Source: Lunularia cruciata (lineage: Eukaryota > Streptophyta > Marchantiopsida > Lunulariales > Lunulariaceae). Taken from it: a stretch of 64,000 nucleotides of DNA. A model generated the notes under the pieces. The model did not search any database, was not told the DNA's origin, and saw nothing but the letters and a program-made list of their open reading frames with translations. The DNA is taken from assembly GCA_948567375.1 (NCBI GenBank), contig OX419760.1, forward strand, positions 22,444,001 to 22,508,000, in the 5' to 3' direction. Each line of letters opens with the position of its first letter. The stretch's first letter is position 1. The translations under genes were made by a program, and so were the position numbers. Of this stretch, positions 35,650-47,809 are shown piece by piece.

Positions 35650-36381
35650 TAGGCTCGATATGTGAAATCTTACAAGGCTCGTGAATGAAATGGATATACT
35701 AGAAAGTGTTGGGCATGGAGAGGAGATTCAAAGACAAATTAATATAGAGGAAGAAGTAAATTCCTCATTTTGCAACAACATAATTATTTTCATTTCATGG
35801 TGCAATTTCATGGGAGTCAATTCACTTGATTATCCAAAGCACACAAGGGTTAGAGTTAGAGGGAGAAGAAAGGGGTTTACATAAGGTAAAAGCATTTCTT
35901 GACTATGAAGTGAACGAAGGTGCCGCTAGACCACTGGAGGAAGGCATCATATGATGAGAGGCGATTCCTCTAAACTTGAATTAATGTGCCATATGTAAAA
36001 GGAGATTCCTCTAGATATGAATCAAGTTCCACCATACCATTGGAGGAGATTACTCAAGGAGAGAAAGAAGAAAATTGGGAGATTAAGAAAAGGAAAGTTT
36101 CAAGAGGGAATTCAAAGACACCAACCATTGCATTTTCACAAGATTTATCTAAGATGAAACCTTAAAGATAGAGGAACTAGAAGCATGGGGGGATGGAAAT
36201 TAATGGAGGTGGAGGCATTTAAACTTGCCAAAATGGAGAAGATGTGATTAAAAATGGAATCTAAAAGAGCTAAAGTTGAAATAGAGAAATTGAAAGTTGA
36301 GTTAGAGAAGAGAAAGGCCGATGAGAAACAAGGATCTAAAGTTAAGAAGCTTTTATTCAAAGAGAGGAAGCAAAATATAAG
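35650..36381. other. Left flank of element D
   Basis: AT-rich sequence. From 36,185 to 36,380 the plus strand reads as a charged, coiled-coil-like fragment (AKVEIEKLKVELEKRKADEK) that is cut by element D. The fragment resembles the helical tails of plant mobile-element proteins in style only; no family is claimed. Confidence 0.35.
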
Positions 36382-36386
36382 CATGT

Positions 36387-37076
36387 TGTAATACCATTAG
36401 CTAGACATAGTATCTAGAGGTGTAAATTGTCTTGGTAATATCTTGAGGGATGTTATATATGATGGTCTAAGAAGATCAGATAGAATTGTCACCAAAATAA
36501 TATTTCCACTAATAGGGCAGAGCTTGAAAACACCCTAAAAACTCTAGAGCCAATTTTGGAGGCCTAAATGAATGAATGAAGCCTCAAAAAATGAATGAAG
36601 CCTCAAAAAATGAACGAAGCCTCAAAAAATGAATGAAGCCTCAAAAAATGAATGAAACCCCTCTCCAAGCAGAAAGGTGTTGCCTTCTCCCCCCTTGTTT
36701 GTCCCCTTGAGAGCTTTCTAATGGTACTTCATCCTTGCAATTCTAAGCTTTCTATAGGAGGATTCCACAAAGAGTTCCTCTAGTCAAACTTATTTGACTC
36801 CCTCCCCAAAGATTCCTTTTAGTGAAACTTGTTTGACCAACCAAATAGGACAAGGATCAACATGTCACCAATCCATACAACTGCTCTAAGAGTGAAGCTC
36901 GTTTACATATCACCAATCCATGTATATGATCCAAGGATGGAGGTCCCTTTGAATAGATCTTCTTTGCTATATAATAAAGACAAGGTGCTCCTCTGAGGCA
37001 TTGGAGTATTGAGGGATGAAGCCTTGTGTTTCTTCTCTTGTATTCTCTTGGGGTCCTTGTGTCCTCAAAAAATTAG
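36387..37076 (+). repeat. 5' LTR of element D
   Basis: Begins TGTAATACCATTAGCTAGAC, like the 3' LTR at 42,167. It is about 90 bases longer than its partner, partly through the 19-bp tandem array near 36,565-36,660. TATATAATAAAGACAAGG near 36,968 is the likely TATA and poly(A) signal region shared with elements C and E. Confidence 0.9.
36565..36660. repeat. 19-bp tandem array inside the element D 5' LTR
   Basis: Four to five units of CCTCAAAAAATGAATGAAG in a row, one with a single substitution. The 3' LTR of the same element has only one unit-like segment, so the array expanded after or during insertion. Confidence 0.95.
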
Positions 37077-40000
37077 AATGGTATTAGAGTAGGTGTTATA
37101 ATCCAAGAGAGTGGATCAACCTTTTTAGAAGAACACGGTGTACTTAGATTGAGTGATTTTGAGAGGAAAAAATGTAGAGCAATCGAGAGATTGGAGGTGT
37201 TTTAAAGAGAGGATGGGATGGATGCTCCTAGAAGACAATTTCTTATACCTCATTTTCTATTCTTGAATCCGTTCCACATCAAGATTATGTACATCCAACA
37301 TGAGCAAGTGAGAGTATATCTCATTTCCTATTTTGGAGTAGAGTTCACCAACATAATAATGCATTTGCCAAACTTGGTGATTCTATCCATGGTGATATAC
37401 AATATAGAGTGAGATTTGACAATCTACATTTTTTTATGGTCCAATGGATTTGAATATACCAAAATTCTCTCCATTTCAACACTCAAGTAGAAATCCGTTA
37501 TGTAGTAAGACCAAAAGTGATGTTTAGGATTTTATATTCTATAATTTTGGTGAGAAATATTATTAATGAGAGATAGACTCTAAGGTCCAATCGTAGTCCC
37601 AATCATCCATCCACCCTCCCGAGTAATCATCTCAACCCTCTATTAAAGTAAGCAATAACGATTGAGCATTTGTTGTGTGTTTGAATCATAGAGCCATAGT
37701 TGTAGGATCTGATACAAAGAATGCAAGGATGTTGAATGAGTTTTGAGAGATCAAGATGATAATGGAAGCATTGAAAAATCAAGTATGTACCTTCAAGAAC
37801 AATCATGTAATGCAAGAAGTGGAATCATCCCAAAACCCATTAACAATGACCAAAGTACCTAGAGAGCCACTTATGCCAATGACACTGACCTTGGTCAATA
37901 ATAAAGCCACATTGTTACTAGGCATGAAGAAGACATGCAACATCAAGCCTTACAAGAGATAGTGTTCTATAGGAGTAGTGGAAAACTAGATTTCAAGAAT
38001 GAATCAATACTTTCAATTATTTACAATGGAGATTATCAATCATTCAACAAGCATGTTTTTCATATGGGTACTTGACCGATAAATCTCTCACATGATATGA
38101 TGCTTGGGAACAATCAATGTTGATAGAAGGAAGAGATATCACTTGGATGGCAATGCAAGAAAGAATGTTGAAGAATTTCCAATTCGTGAATTCTATGTAG
38201 ATGGCTCAAATTTGAATATGGGAAGTGAAGAAAAAGAACAAAATACAAGAGTATGTGGAGGTATTTCTTGATCTACATGTTGTAATAACTCTATGAGTCC
38301 AAAAACAGCTCTTGACAATTTCAAATGGGGCTTAAAAGAGCAAATTCACCAAGAGGTAATGGTACAAAATCCTTGCATAATCTTTGAAGCCATTACATGT
38401 GCTCAAAGAATAGCAAGAGCACTTGAAGGAAGTGAAGGAGTAGTCTTAACAAAACACTATCGGGTTGAAACAACAAACTTTGGTGGACCAATTCCTATGG
38501 AAATGTGCAACCTTTGTTTCCAAGACCAAGGAGCACAACCTCTCCAAGGAGAATGGATATGGGTCAAGGAAAGGAGTGATGGAGTTCCACAAGTGGAAGG
38601 GGCTTGAGTAGAACAATGACATTGTAAAAATTGTGACCAAGTGGAGCACATAACTGTAATTGTCATGCTTGCCTTCTTAGAGGCCCTCACCCTCCATACA
38701 AACAACCTTTGAACAACTTGGAGAGACATGTTAAAGAAGAGGATGTTGAATCACATGAGGAATGAATATCACCAATAAATGTACCTTGTGGCCTTACTAG
38801 CTCAATGAAGAAGTGTAAAATAGAAGGAGGAAGAGGATGAGTGTGCAAACATTGAGGAAGATAAATGCACAATTGATTGTCATAAATGAGTCATAAAAGG
38901 CAATCAGGTGAGAGTATTGATAGACCTTGGAGCAATAGAGAATTTCTTGTCTTGCTTTGTTGCAATAAGGTTGGAGATAGAACTAAAGAAGGATGAGAAT
39001 GAAGAAGTATAGTTACCTAATGGTCATATAGAAGGGATTGAGTTGTTACCTAGAAAGGTAGCACTCTCTATAGGAGAGTATCAAGAATATATTGAGTGGT
39101 AAGTGATACAATTAGCTTGTTATCATGTTATCTTAGGCATACCATGGATAGAGCACTACCACTCCATGGTCAATTGGAAAAAAAAAATAGTGCAAAATAG
39201 CCAATGAAAGATCATTGGAGATAGAGAAAGATTGTAAGGGCAAGAATTGCCTCTCTATGTTATAAAGATAATAGTTATTGGTAAGAAAGATAGATGTTTC
39301 ATGGGTCTAATAAGAGAAGTCTAAAGTGCATAACTTGATAGAAAAATTCTTGAGAAATCAAAAGATGTGATCAATTGAGTTTCAAAATATCTTTCTTGAT
39401 GATTTACTCTCAAGATTTCCACCAAAAAGGAGAGTAGATCATAAAATAGAGCTACTTCTTAAGAAGAACCTCCTTGTAGTGCCCCATATTGACTATCACT
39501 TGATGAGTTGGAGGAGTGCAAGGCTCAAATTGAGGATCTGCTATAGAAAAGGTTTATCCAACCCAAAATATCATAATATGGAGCTCTTGTTTTGTTTGTG
39601 AAAAAGAAGGATGGTACAATGTACATGTGCATTGACTATGGGGGCTTAAATCAACCAATGGTGAAGAAAAAGTACCCATTACCTTGCATAGATGACCTAT
39701 TCAATCAACTAAATGGGGCAAAACACTTCACCAAATTGGATCTATAGAGCATTTATAACCAAATTAGGATCATGGAGGAAGATATACTACCTTTTAAATA
39801 AGGTATAGTCACTTTGAGTACCTAATGATGTCGTTTGGCCTCACTAATGAACTAGCCACTTTCATGAGTTTGATGAATGACATATTTTGTCCATACTTGG
39901 ATAAGGATATTGTCTTAGTCTATAGTAGCATAATGAAGGAGCACAAGCAACATCTACACAAAGCCTTCTAGATTCTACAATAGAACCAATTGTATGCCAA

Positions 40001-42166
40001 AGTCTCAAAGTTTTGCATGTTTGAAGTAGATTACTTGGGGCATAAAGTAAGTGAAAAGGGTATCCAAGTGTTAATAGATAAATAGAGGTCACTTAGAAAT
40101 AGAGTGCTCTAGAAGTTCAGACTCAACTCAAGAGTTTCTTGGGATTGATAAGGTTCTATCATTGATCTATCAAGGACTTCTCCAAGGTTACACAACCTCT
40201 AACAAAACTACTTGGCAAGAAGAGGAAGTGGATGTGTGGAAGTATACAGAAATTAGCTTTTCAAGAATTGAAAGATGCCTTACTACATGCACCAATCTTG
40301 AAATAGGAGACCCAAAGTGTCCAATCAAGTTGGCTCTAGATGCATCAAGTATTGCAATAAGAATAGTACTACAATAGGAATGGAATCATAGGTGGCACCT
40401 AGTTGCATATTTCTCTCAAGAGTTATTATTGATAGAGCATAACTATCACACCATCAAACAAGAAGAGTTGGCTATTATCCTTGCAACCAAAAATTGGAAG
40501 CACAATCTTAGCAAGAAGGCATTTGTAGTAGAGATAGACCACAAACCCCTAGTCTACCTTGGGACGCAAAAAGATCTCTCTCATTGAAAAATTTGTTAGG
40601 TAGAGTGGAGATAATGGTTCAACATGATGATCATATATGTGGAAGGCAAGAAGCAACTTGTAGATGCATTCACCTAAATGCCTATGGTGAAAAATCTAGT
40701 AGGAGAGGTCAAGATGAACCTAGAATTCTAGCCAAGGATTCTTAATACTAAAAATTGTAGAAGATCAATCATCCAAAGGCATATTCAATATCCAAAGACT
40801 CACATTTTGTAATGGCAAGTTATGGATCCCGGATGCCTAAGTTAAGAATTGCCATCCTAGAAAAATATCATGATTCCACCATGGTAGGTCATGTTGGAGT
40901 GGACAAGGCATTAGATGCAATCAAACACCATTACTATAGGCCCAAGATGAGCAATGATGTGATAGAGTATGTTCAAAGTTGCCAACTCTATCAACAAAAT
41001 AAAACCTCTAATCAAGCTCCTACAAGACTTCTTCAACTCCTCCTTACTCCTACAAAAAATTGAGAGTAGGTCAACATGGATCTGGTTTGTGAATTGCCCA
41101 AGACCACCTCAAGGTTTGACTCCATTGTAGTCTTTGTAGATTGACTCAACAAAATGGTTCATCTGTGTTCTATGACCAAGGACGTGATTTCTCCACAATT
41201 AGCTCAATTATACTTAGCTGTAGTCTTTTCTCACCATGGCCTATCTCAAGTGCTCATCATTGATCGTGGCACTCAATTCACTAGTTTGTTTTGGCAAACA
41301 CTCTTTGGCATTTTCAACACCAAATTTGCCATGTCCATAGCCTACCATCCATAAACCAATGAAAAAATAGAGTGGGCCAATTGTACTCTTGAGGATATGC
41401 TCTAGGACTTCACCTTAGAGGAGCAAGAAAGTTGGAACACCTTACTTACACTTGTGGAATTTACCTATAACAATTTAGTGAATGCATCTACATAGATTAC
41501 ACCATTTTTCCTCATGTACGGAGAACACATTTTCATACCTTCAAGCTTGGTAAAGATCCACCCAATGGCTACAAAATTTGATATTATTAACACTTTTGTT
41601 TCTAGAATTCAACTGGGTGTGGAGAATGTCAATCTTAGCTTATAGATCATCCAAAATCAACAAAAACAATATGTAGATGCACATTGTAGGAATATGGAGT
41701 TCAAAATTGGGGATCAAGTGTGGCTATCTACAACCCACCTCATGTTAGTTGGTCCTTGTTAGCTCAAACCTTGTTTTATTGGGCCTTTTACCATCCTCCA
41801 TTGAATTGGTGCAATGGCCTATCCACCTTGAGCTACCACCACATATGAAGATCCGTTTAGTGTTCCATGTTTCCTTACGACACCGATATGCATTTTGACC
41901 ACCTCATTTTCCTTCCATATAAGAAGTTCAACCTTGTTCAACAATCATTGATGGCACAAAGGAATACAAAGTCAAATACATTCTCTAGAAATGCATCCAA
42001 GGTACCTACCATCCGTGTATGGAAGATCTTGTCCATTGGAAATGGTACACATTGTATGAGCTAACATGGGAACCTACAACTAACTTCATCCATGCACCAA
42101 TGTTAGTGCAATCTTTTGAGCAATAACTTTGCAATAAGAATGTTGCGCCTTAAAAGGGAGGAGGGT

Positions 42167-42767
42167 TGTAATACCATTAGCTAGACATAATATCTAGATG
42201 TCGAAATTGGCTTAGTAATATCATGAGTTATCTTGAATTAGAAGTTATATATCATGGTCTAAGAAGATTAAATAGATGTCACTAAAGTAGTACTTCCGTT
42301 AATAAGGTAGAGGTAAAAAACACCCTAAAAACTTCAAAGTGAATTTTGGAGACCTAAGCAAATGAATTAGGCCTCAAAAAATGAAAAATTCCTCCTCTTT
42401 GGAAAACATAGTGTTTCCTTCTCCCCCATTGTTTGTCTCATTGAAAGCTTTTTAACGATACTTCACCTACAACGTTTTGAGCTTCATATAGGAAGATTTC
42501 TCAAAGATTCCTTCTAGTCAAACTTGTTTGATTAGCCAAATAGGACAAGGATCAACATGTCACCAATCCACGCAACTAATCTAAGGGTGAGGCTTGTTGA
42601 CATATCACAAATCAATGATCCAAGGATGGAGCTCTCTTTGAATGTGTACTCATTGCTATATAATAAAGACAAGGTGCTCTTTTGGGGCAGTAGAGTATTT
42701 GAAGGATAGAACCTTATGTTTCTTGTCTTGTGTTACTCTTGAGAGTAATCCTATTCTTGGAATAGTA
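42167..42767 (+). repeat. 3' LTR of element D
   Basis: The partner of 36,387-37,076; roughly 80% alike by eye, excluding the tandem array. It ends directly before the CATGT duplication. Confidence 0.9.
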
Positions 42768-42772
42768 CATGT

Positions 42773-43413
42773 GTCTACTAATTGAGTCTATAATTAATTA
42801 AGTCTCTTGAGGAGATTAGAAATGTTATCAAGGTTCCATCAAATGTGTATTCACATCCTTACAAGAGTTTTAGCAATGATCCTATACCATATTATACACC
42901 CTTTGCTTGTGGTAATGATAGCAAAGATATCTAAGATACTTTAATTGAAGAATGCACTAGAACATTCATCCTATGAGAATTCAATAAAGATCATGCTCTT
43001 TATGAAAGAATTGTGCCAAGGCATAAGAATGCACACGTGAGAATTAAGTAATGTTTTTTTTGTAATATGCTGCAAAAGATTGGACACAATCTTGATTTTT
43101 TTTGGTCAGGTTGATAGCATGCATTGGCATGCCGTGAAGTGCATTAGCATGCACTAATGGGAATTAATTGTCCTTGTGCTAGCATGCATTTGCACTAAGA
43201 TGTATTGGGATGCATTAAAGGTAGTTTGCTACCTACACAAGCGCATGCTAGGTTACATTGGGCTATTTTGAGTGCAATTTACTAATGGTGCCAAAATGTG
43301 TTGGACTATGTTGATGGATTTTTAAGGATTGCACCAATATGTGTTAGTGTGCGCTCAATTGCATTGAGGAAAATTTGCTATCTTTGTTAGCATGCAATTT
43401 AAAGTACTATAAT
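42773..43413. other. Spacer with clustered GCATGC motifs
   Basis: No gene or element was recognised. Between about 43,110 and 43,395 there are at least six GCATGC palindromes in TTAGCATGCA-like settings, along with several GCATT words. It may be a decayed short-unit satellite. Confidence 0.5.
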
Positions 43414-44048
43414 TGTAATCTTCCAAGGATAGGAGACATTAAGAGAAACATAGAAGAAGAAACACAAAATTTCACACTTGACCTCCAATGCTCCCAAAGG
43501 AGCACCTTGATTTATTATATAGCAAAGTAGACTTCCCCAAAGGAAGCTCCACGAACCTCCACCCTTAGATTAGATACATGGATTGGTGACATGTTAGTGA
43601 TCTCTACCTTTAGATTAGTTGTATGCATGGGTGACATGTTGGTTTTGATTCTATCTGGCTGGTCAAACCTTCTTTGACTAGAGGGAATATTTAGAGAATC
43701 TTCTTGTAGGAATCTCTGAATTGCAAGAGTGAGGTACCATTGGAAATCTCTTGATGAGACAAACTTGGGAGGAGAGAAGGACAACCTTTCCTTTGCTTCT
43801 TTTTTGGAGGGGGGGGGGGGGGGGAAGGGAGGGGGAATCTGCATATTTTTGAGGCCTAATTCATCCATTTAGACCTCCAAAAGTGGCTCTAAAGTTTCCA
43901 TGCTATTTTCAATTCCTGCACTATTAGTAGAAGTTCTCTTTTGGTGACACTTCTATTTGATCTACCTAACCATCATGTATAAAATCCTTCTAGATGTTAC
44001 CAAGCTAATTTTCTCCTCTAGCTAATATGTCTAGCTATTGGTATTACA
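43414..44048 (-). mobile_element. Element E: solo LTR of the C/D gypsy group
   Basis: A 635-base LTR that aligns along its length with the LTRs of element C, with shared CCAAAGGAGCACCTT, TATATAGCAAAG, GATACATGGATTGGTGACAT and CTATTGGTATTACA. It is flanked by a perfect ATAAT target-site duplication (43,409-43,413 and 44,049-44,053). No internal region is present, as expected after recombination between two LTRs. Confidence 0.9.
43808..43836. repeat. G-run in solo LTR E
   Basis: A G tract of about 18 bases followed by more G-rich sequence (GGAAGGGAGGGGG) within the LTR. The related LTRs of element C have shorter G/A-rich sequence at this point. Length may be uncertain because homopolymers are error-prone in assembly. 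Confidence 0.9.
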
Positions 44049-44053
44049 ATAAT

Positions 44054-47013
44054 GCACTATGATTTCATGGTCACATCCAAATGTATTTGTAGAGAGTGAT
44101 TGAGTAACTTGTAAACAACATTTTTTGAGTGATGATATGTAGGTGAACTTAGCTAGTATTACAAGTCTAACAAGGGAGAGTTTAAGATATCATTTTGAAA
44201 TTATGAATAATCATTAACTTCAAAGCATAAAGTTCATGCAACATACAAAGGTAAGTGTGAGATAAAGTAAGCATGATAATATAGTATCAAATATACAATA
44301 ATGTATACAATATAAGAACCAATGTATATACATGGAAGGGATGTACAATGGAATGCCCAAGGATCACTTAATGCATCCTCACGGTGTCATCTATGTGCAT
44401 TGCAATATATCAAGTAGGGATGATATGCCCCCTTGTATTCCCACTCCTTGTCAAGCAAGGGGAAGGATCTTGAAAAGCCCTAAATAATCTCACATATTGG
44501 ACTAGACTATAAAATTAGAGATGTCTTGAAATCCACTCCTCCTCCAAGAATGTAATAGTTAGTCAATTATCATCTCTAAATCCAAAAGTCAAAAGAAGAA
44601 ACACATGATGTCCTAGATGTAGAAACACGTGTAAAGTGACAAGGGTAGATATCACTATGGGTTGGTTCTTGCAACATGTCAGAATTGCATTATCTGCTAT
44701 AAAATCTCTATATCTATATCTTCAAAATGCCCCAAATGGATAACCCTAATGAAGTACATGTAGCTTAAGATCTCACTCTAAACCCATCAACGTAACTATT
44801 GGTGTCACTCAACAAACCCATGAGGTATTTCCTTACATGTACACCCTCAACAAGAAGGCCAATCTCCACATAGATACAAGTAGGAACTCTAAATGGCTCT
44901 AGTGCTATTAGACCATATGATAAACTCCAAATGTGTGAGATAAAATTGCAAAAACTACAACATGTACTTGCAGTTGTGGTACATATTGCAAAGTACTCTA
45001 GCCCTCCATAACCATGCCAACCATGGTCTAGAACTCTTTTAAGCCATTAATAAAAAAATGCATTAGTTTGCCTCATAATATCTACCAAACAAGACACATC
45101 CAAAACTAGATACTTCCTTTGCTATTGTTTTGGGTAGAGGAAGTAAGGAATACATATAATAGATAGGTGCACACTCTCTCTAGTTTGAAACCCCTACATG
45201 ATCCTCTCACAAGAGTCTATCTAAGTTATATGAGTAAGCATGACACTCCACAAATCATTTGTTTGAGTCATTTAAGCCCAAGTGATCCTCTTGCAATCAT
45301 ATGTTGGATTCATTTGAGTACAAATGATACTTCTATAATCCACTTGAGTTACCTAGGTCATCCTCCCTAAATTCATTAAGGAGTTTGGCTAGTGATTATG
45401 TTCAAAGCCATCCTCACCTCATCAAGAGTACTATGAGTTTCTTCTAACTCAACCTAAGTCTTCTCTAACCCTCTATGTCAAGAGTAAACTAGGTCTAGTA
45501 TAACTCCTTCTAATGACCATAAGTCTCAACCATTATTTAGTGAAGTCACATTTATGTCTAGTTGAGCCATTCTTTCCACTTTCACTCTCTCATCTTTAGT
45601 TAAGGTCATATGTGACTCAACCTTCTCAACTAGAGCATGCTCTCTTGCAAGAAGAATGTGCTCTCTCTTTGATATGCCATTCTTCTTGTTAAGTAAAACT
45701 ATCTCTCTCAAATATGTTGTGCTTTAGACTATGGTCTCTCTTAATAAGTCAATGCTCAACACCTTGGCTCAATGATGCTAGTTGTTGATCTCTCTCCTAA
45801 CAAAATGGATAGTATGACAAGAAGTAAGGGTACCATCGGCTCAAGGTGAATAGAGTCAACTTGCATATAATCACTTTCTATTCTATCAAATGCTTTGCTT
45901 GATATGCTAGATGTTGATCTCTCTCTAATACCATAATTAGTATGACAACAAGTATGGTAGGATCATAGTGAATAAGATCAACATGCACATATCCACTTCC
46001 AACTCTATCAAATGCATGGTGAACTATGAAAACATAATTGTTAATATTAAACCATATGTACAATTGAAAACCATCCTAAAAACTATCAAGAAATATGAAA
46101 ATTACATTTATTAAGTATTGGATAGTGTATACCAATAGAAAATACAAAGTTTTTAATGTTTACTCATCTATTCTAATTGCACTAAATCTTCTCTGTGTGA
46201 TCTTCCTTTGAAATTAGTTTTGAACTTACATCAGGTTTTTGGGATATGAAATCCTTATAAAAATCTTCAAACCTATCAAATCCAAGTACACCTCTATGAT
46301 AATATGTACCAAATCTCCATGTCTCCTCCTCTCGTCTTCACTCCTCCCTAAATCTCTCAGGTCTTGAATTTCTTTTCTTCACTCCACTTTGAAATCACCC
46401 CTCCCAAATCACTCCTTCCAAATTTTCCAATCTCACTCTATTCTAGATTGATGAAAACACTAGAATATCTCTATTTTGTTCCAAATTTCTTGTGTATAGA
46501 ATTTGAATGTGACTCTTCTCACTTCTTCTCCCACAAACACCTATCCCAAAAACTTGGACTATAGAAAAGTATCAACGTATGCAACTTTTATACTTCTCTA
46601 AAAGTGCTTCTTTGCACACTTGCACAAACATCATTATCCAAGTTGACTAAGTCAACAAAAAATTGATAGTGATGTCCAATAGACACCTCAACCCAACACC
46701 CAATTCCACTCCCATGTGTCATTCTAGCAAACAACCACAAACAACACCCAATGTACATGAGCAGATATGAGCATGTTCCAATGGATGCCAATAGGTGCAA
46801 GCCTAAACTGCCCAATATACACCATATACCAAGCACATGTTGGTGATAATTTTCAAAACCATATGTATATGTATATATATGCAAAACATACCAAAAACAC
46901 ACAAGGATACAAATTAAAAAACCTTTATGTTTATATTTGAGAAATATACAAATAACACACAAGTGCAAAATATGAAAAACTTAACATTGTGGAATCTCTT
47001 ATTCTCATACAGG
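44054..47013. other. AT-rich gene-free region between elements E and C
   Basis: No recognisable protein domain, LTR or RNA gene. Short open frames (for example 45,526-45,711 on the minus strand) look like chance or decayed repeats. A diverged direct duplication occurs at about 45,775-46,022. Confidence 0.5.
45775..46022. repeat. Direct duplication of about 120 bp
   Basis: Two diverged units share CTAGNTGTTGATCTCTCTC, TAGTATGACAA, AAGTA and GATCAACTTGCA-like stretches, followed by CTATCAAATGC. It is non-coding. Confidence 0.65.
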
Positions 47014-47018
47014 ATTGA

Positions 47019-47809
47019 TGTAATAATCCGATGACAAGAGAATTCTTCAAGAGAGAAAACACAGATTTCACACTCAATCCTCCAATGCCCAAAGGAGCAC
47101 CTTCTCTTTATTATATAGCAAAGAGTATCTCCTCAAAGGAAGCTCCACCCTTGGATCAGATACATGGATTGGTGACCTGTCAGCAAGCTCCATACTTGGA
47201 TTAGTTGTTTGGATGGGTGACATGTCAGTCCTTGTCCTATCTAGTTGATCAAATGGGTTTGACCAAACGGAATCTTTAGAGAATCTTCTTGTAGGAAGCT
47301 TAGAATTGCATAGGTAAGGTACCATTGGAAAGCTCTCGATGAGAAAAATCATGGAGGGAGAAGGCAAGCCTAAAAAATGGAAAGCTTCCTCCCCGGGGCC
47401 CTCAAGGAGAAAAGGCAAGCCCAATTCCCAAGGGGGAGGCAACAAAATTTTTTTTTGGCCTAATTAATCCATTTAGGCCTCCAAAAATGGCTTTAAAGTT
47501 TTCAAACTATTTTCAACTTTTTCCCTATTAGTAGAAGTGCTCTTTTGGTGATAACTCTATCTGATCTACATTCTCCATCATGTGCAACATCTTTCCAAAT
47601 GTTACCACCCCAAGTTTCATCTCTAGATCATATGCCTAACTATTGATTCTAAAGTTTCCAAGCATGTTTTGGTTTCTAGCCTACTAGTAGAAGTAATCTT
47701 TTGGTGATAACTCTAGCTTATCTACTAAGTCCATCATGTATAACATCCTTCTAGATGTTACCAAGCCAAATTTCATCTCTAGATCATCTATCTAGCTATT
47801 GGTATTACA
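47019..47809 (-). repeat. 3' LTR of element C
   Basis: A 791-base LTR, terminal TGTAAT...ATTACA on the plus strand. It contains two diverged copies of an internal block ending CATCTCTAGATCAT (about 47,520-47,640 and 47,665-47,790). Confidence 0.92.

Larger units (their letters stand above)
36387..42767 (+). mobile_element. Element D: Ty3/gypsy element, broken copy
   Basis: A fossil LTR element on the plus strand, flanked by the target-site duplication CATGT (36,382-36,386 and 42,768-42,772). LTRs are 36,387 to about 37,076 and 42,167-42,767. An initiator-Met-type primer site (TGGTATTAGAG) begins at 37,079, and a polypurine tract (AAAAGGGAGGAGGG) abuts the 3' LTR. Parts: gag about 37,740-38,600 with a CCHC knuckle about 38,620-38,680, protease about 38,880-39,200, reverse transcriptase about 39,470-40,080, RNase H about 40,100-40,700, integrase about 40,790-41,700, and a chromodomain-like end about 42,000-42,110. 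LTRs differ clearly in sequence and length, so it is an old insertion. The frame is broken many times. Confidence 0.92.

Noticed and set aside
45526-45711. Minus-strand 61-codon charged frame in the 44-47 kb spacer
   Set aside because: It has no recognisable motif, lies in decayed AT-rich repeat DNA, and no neighbouring exon supports it.
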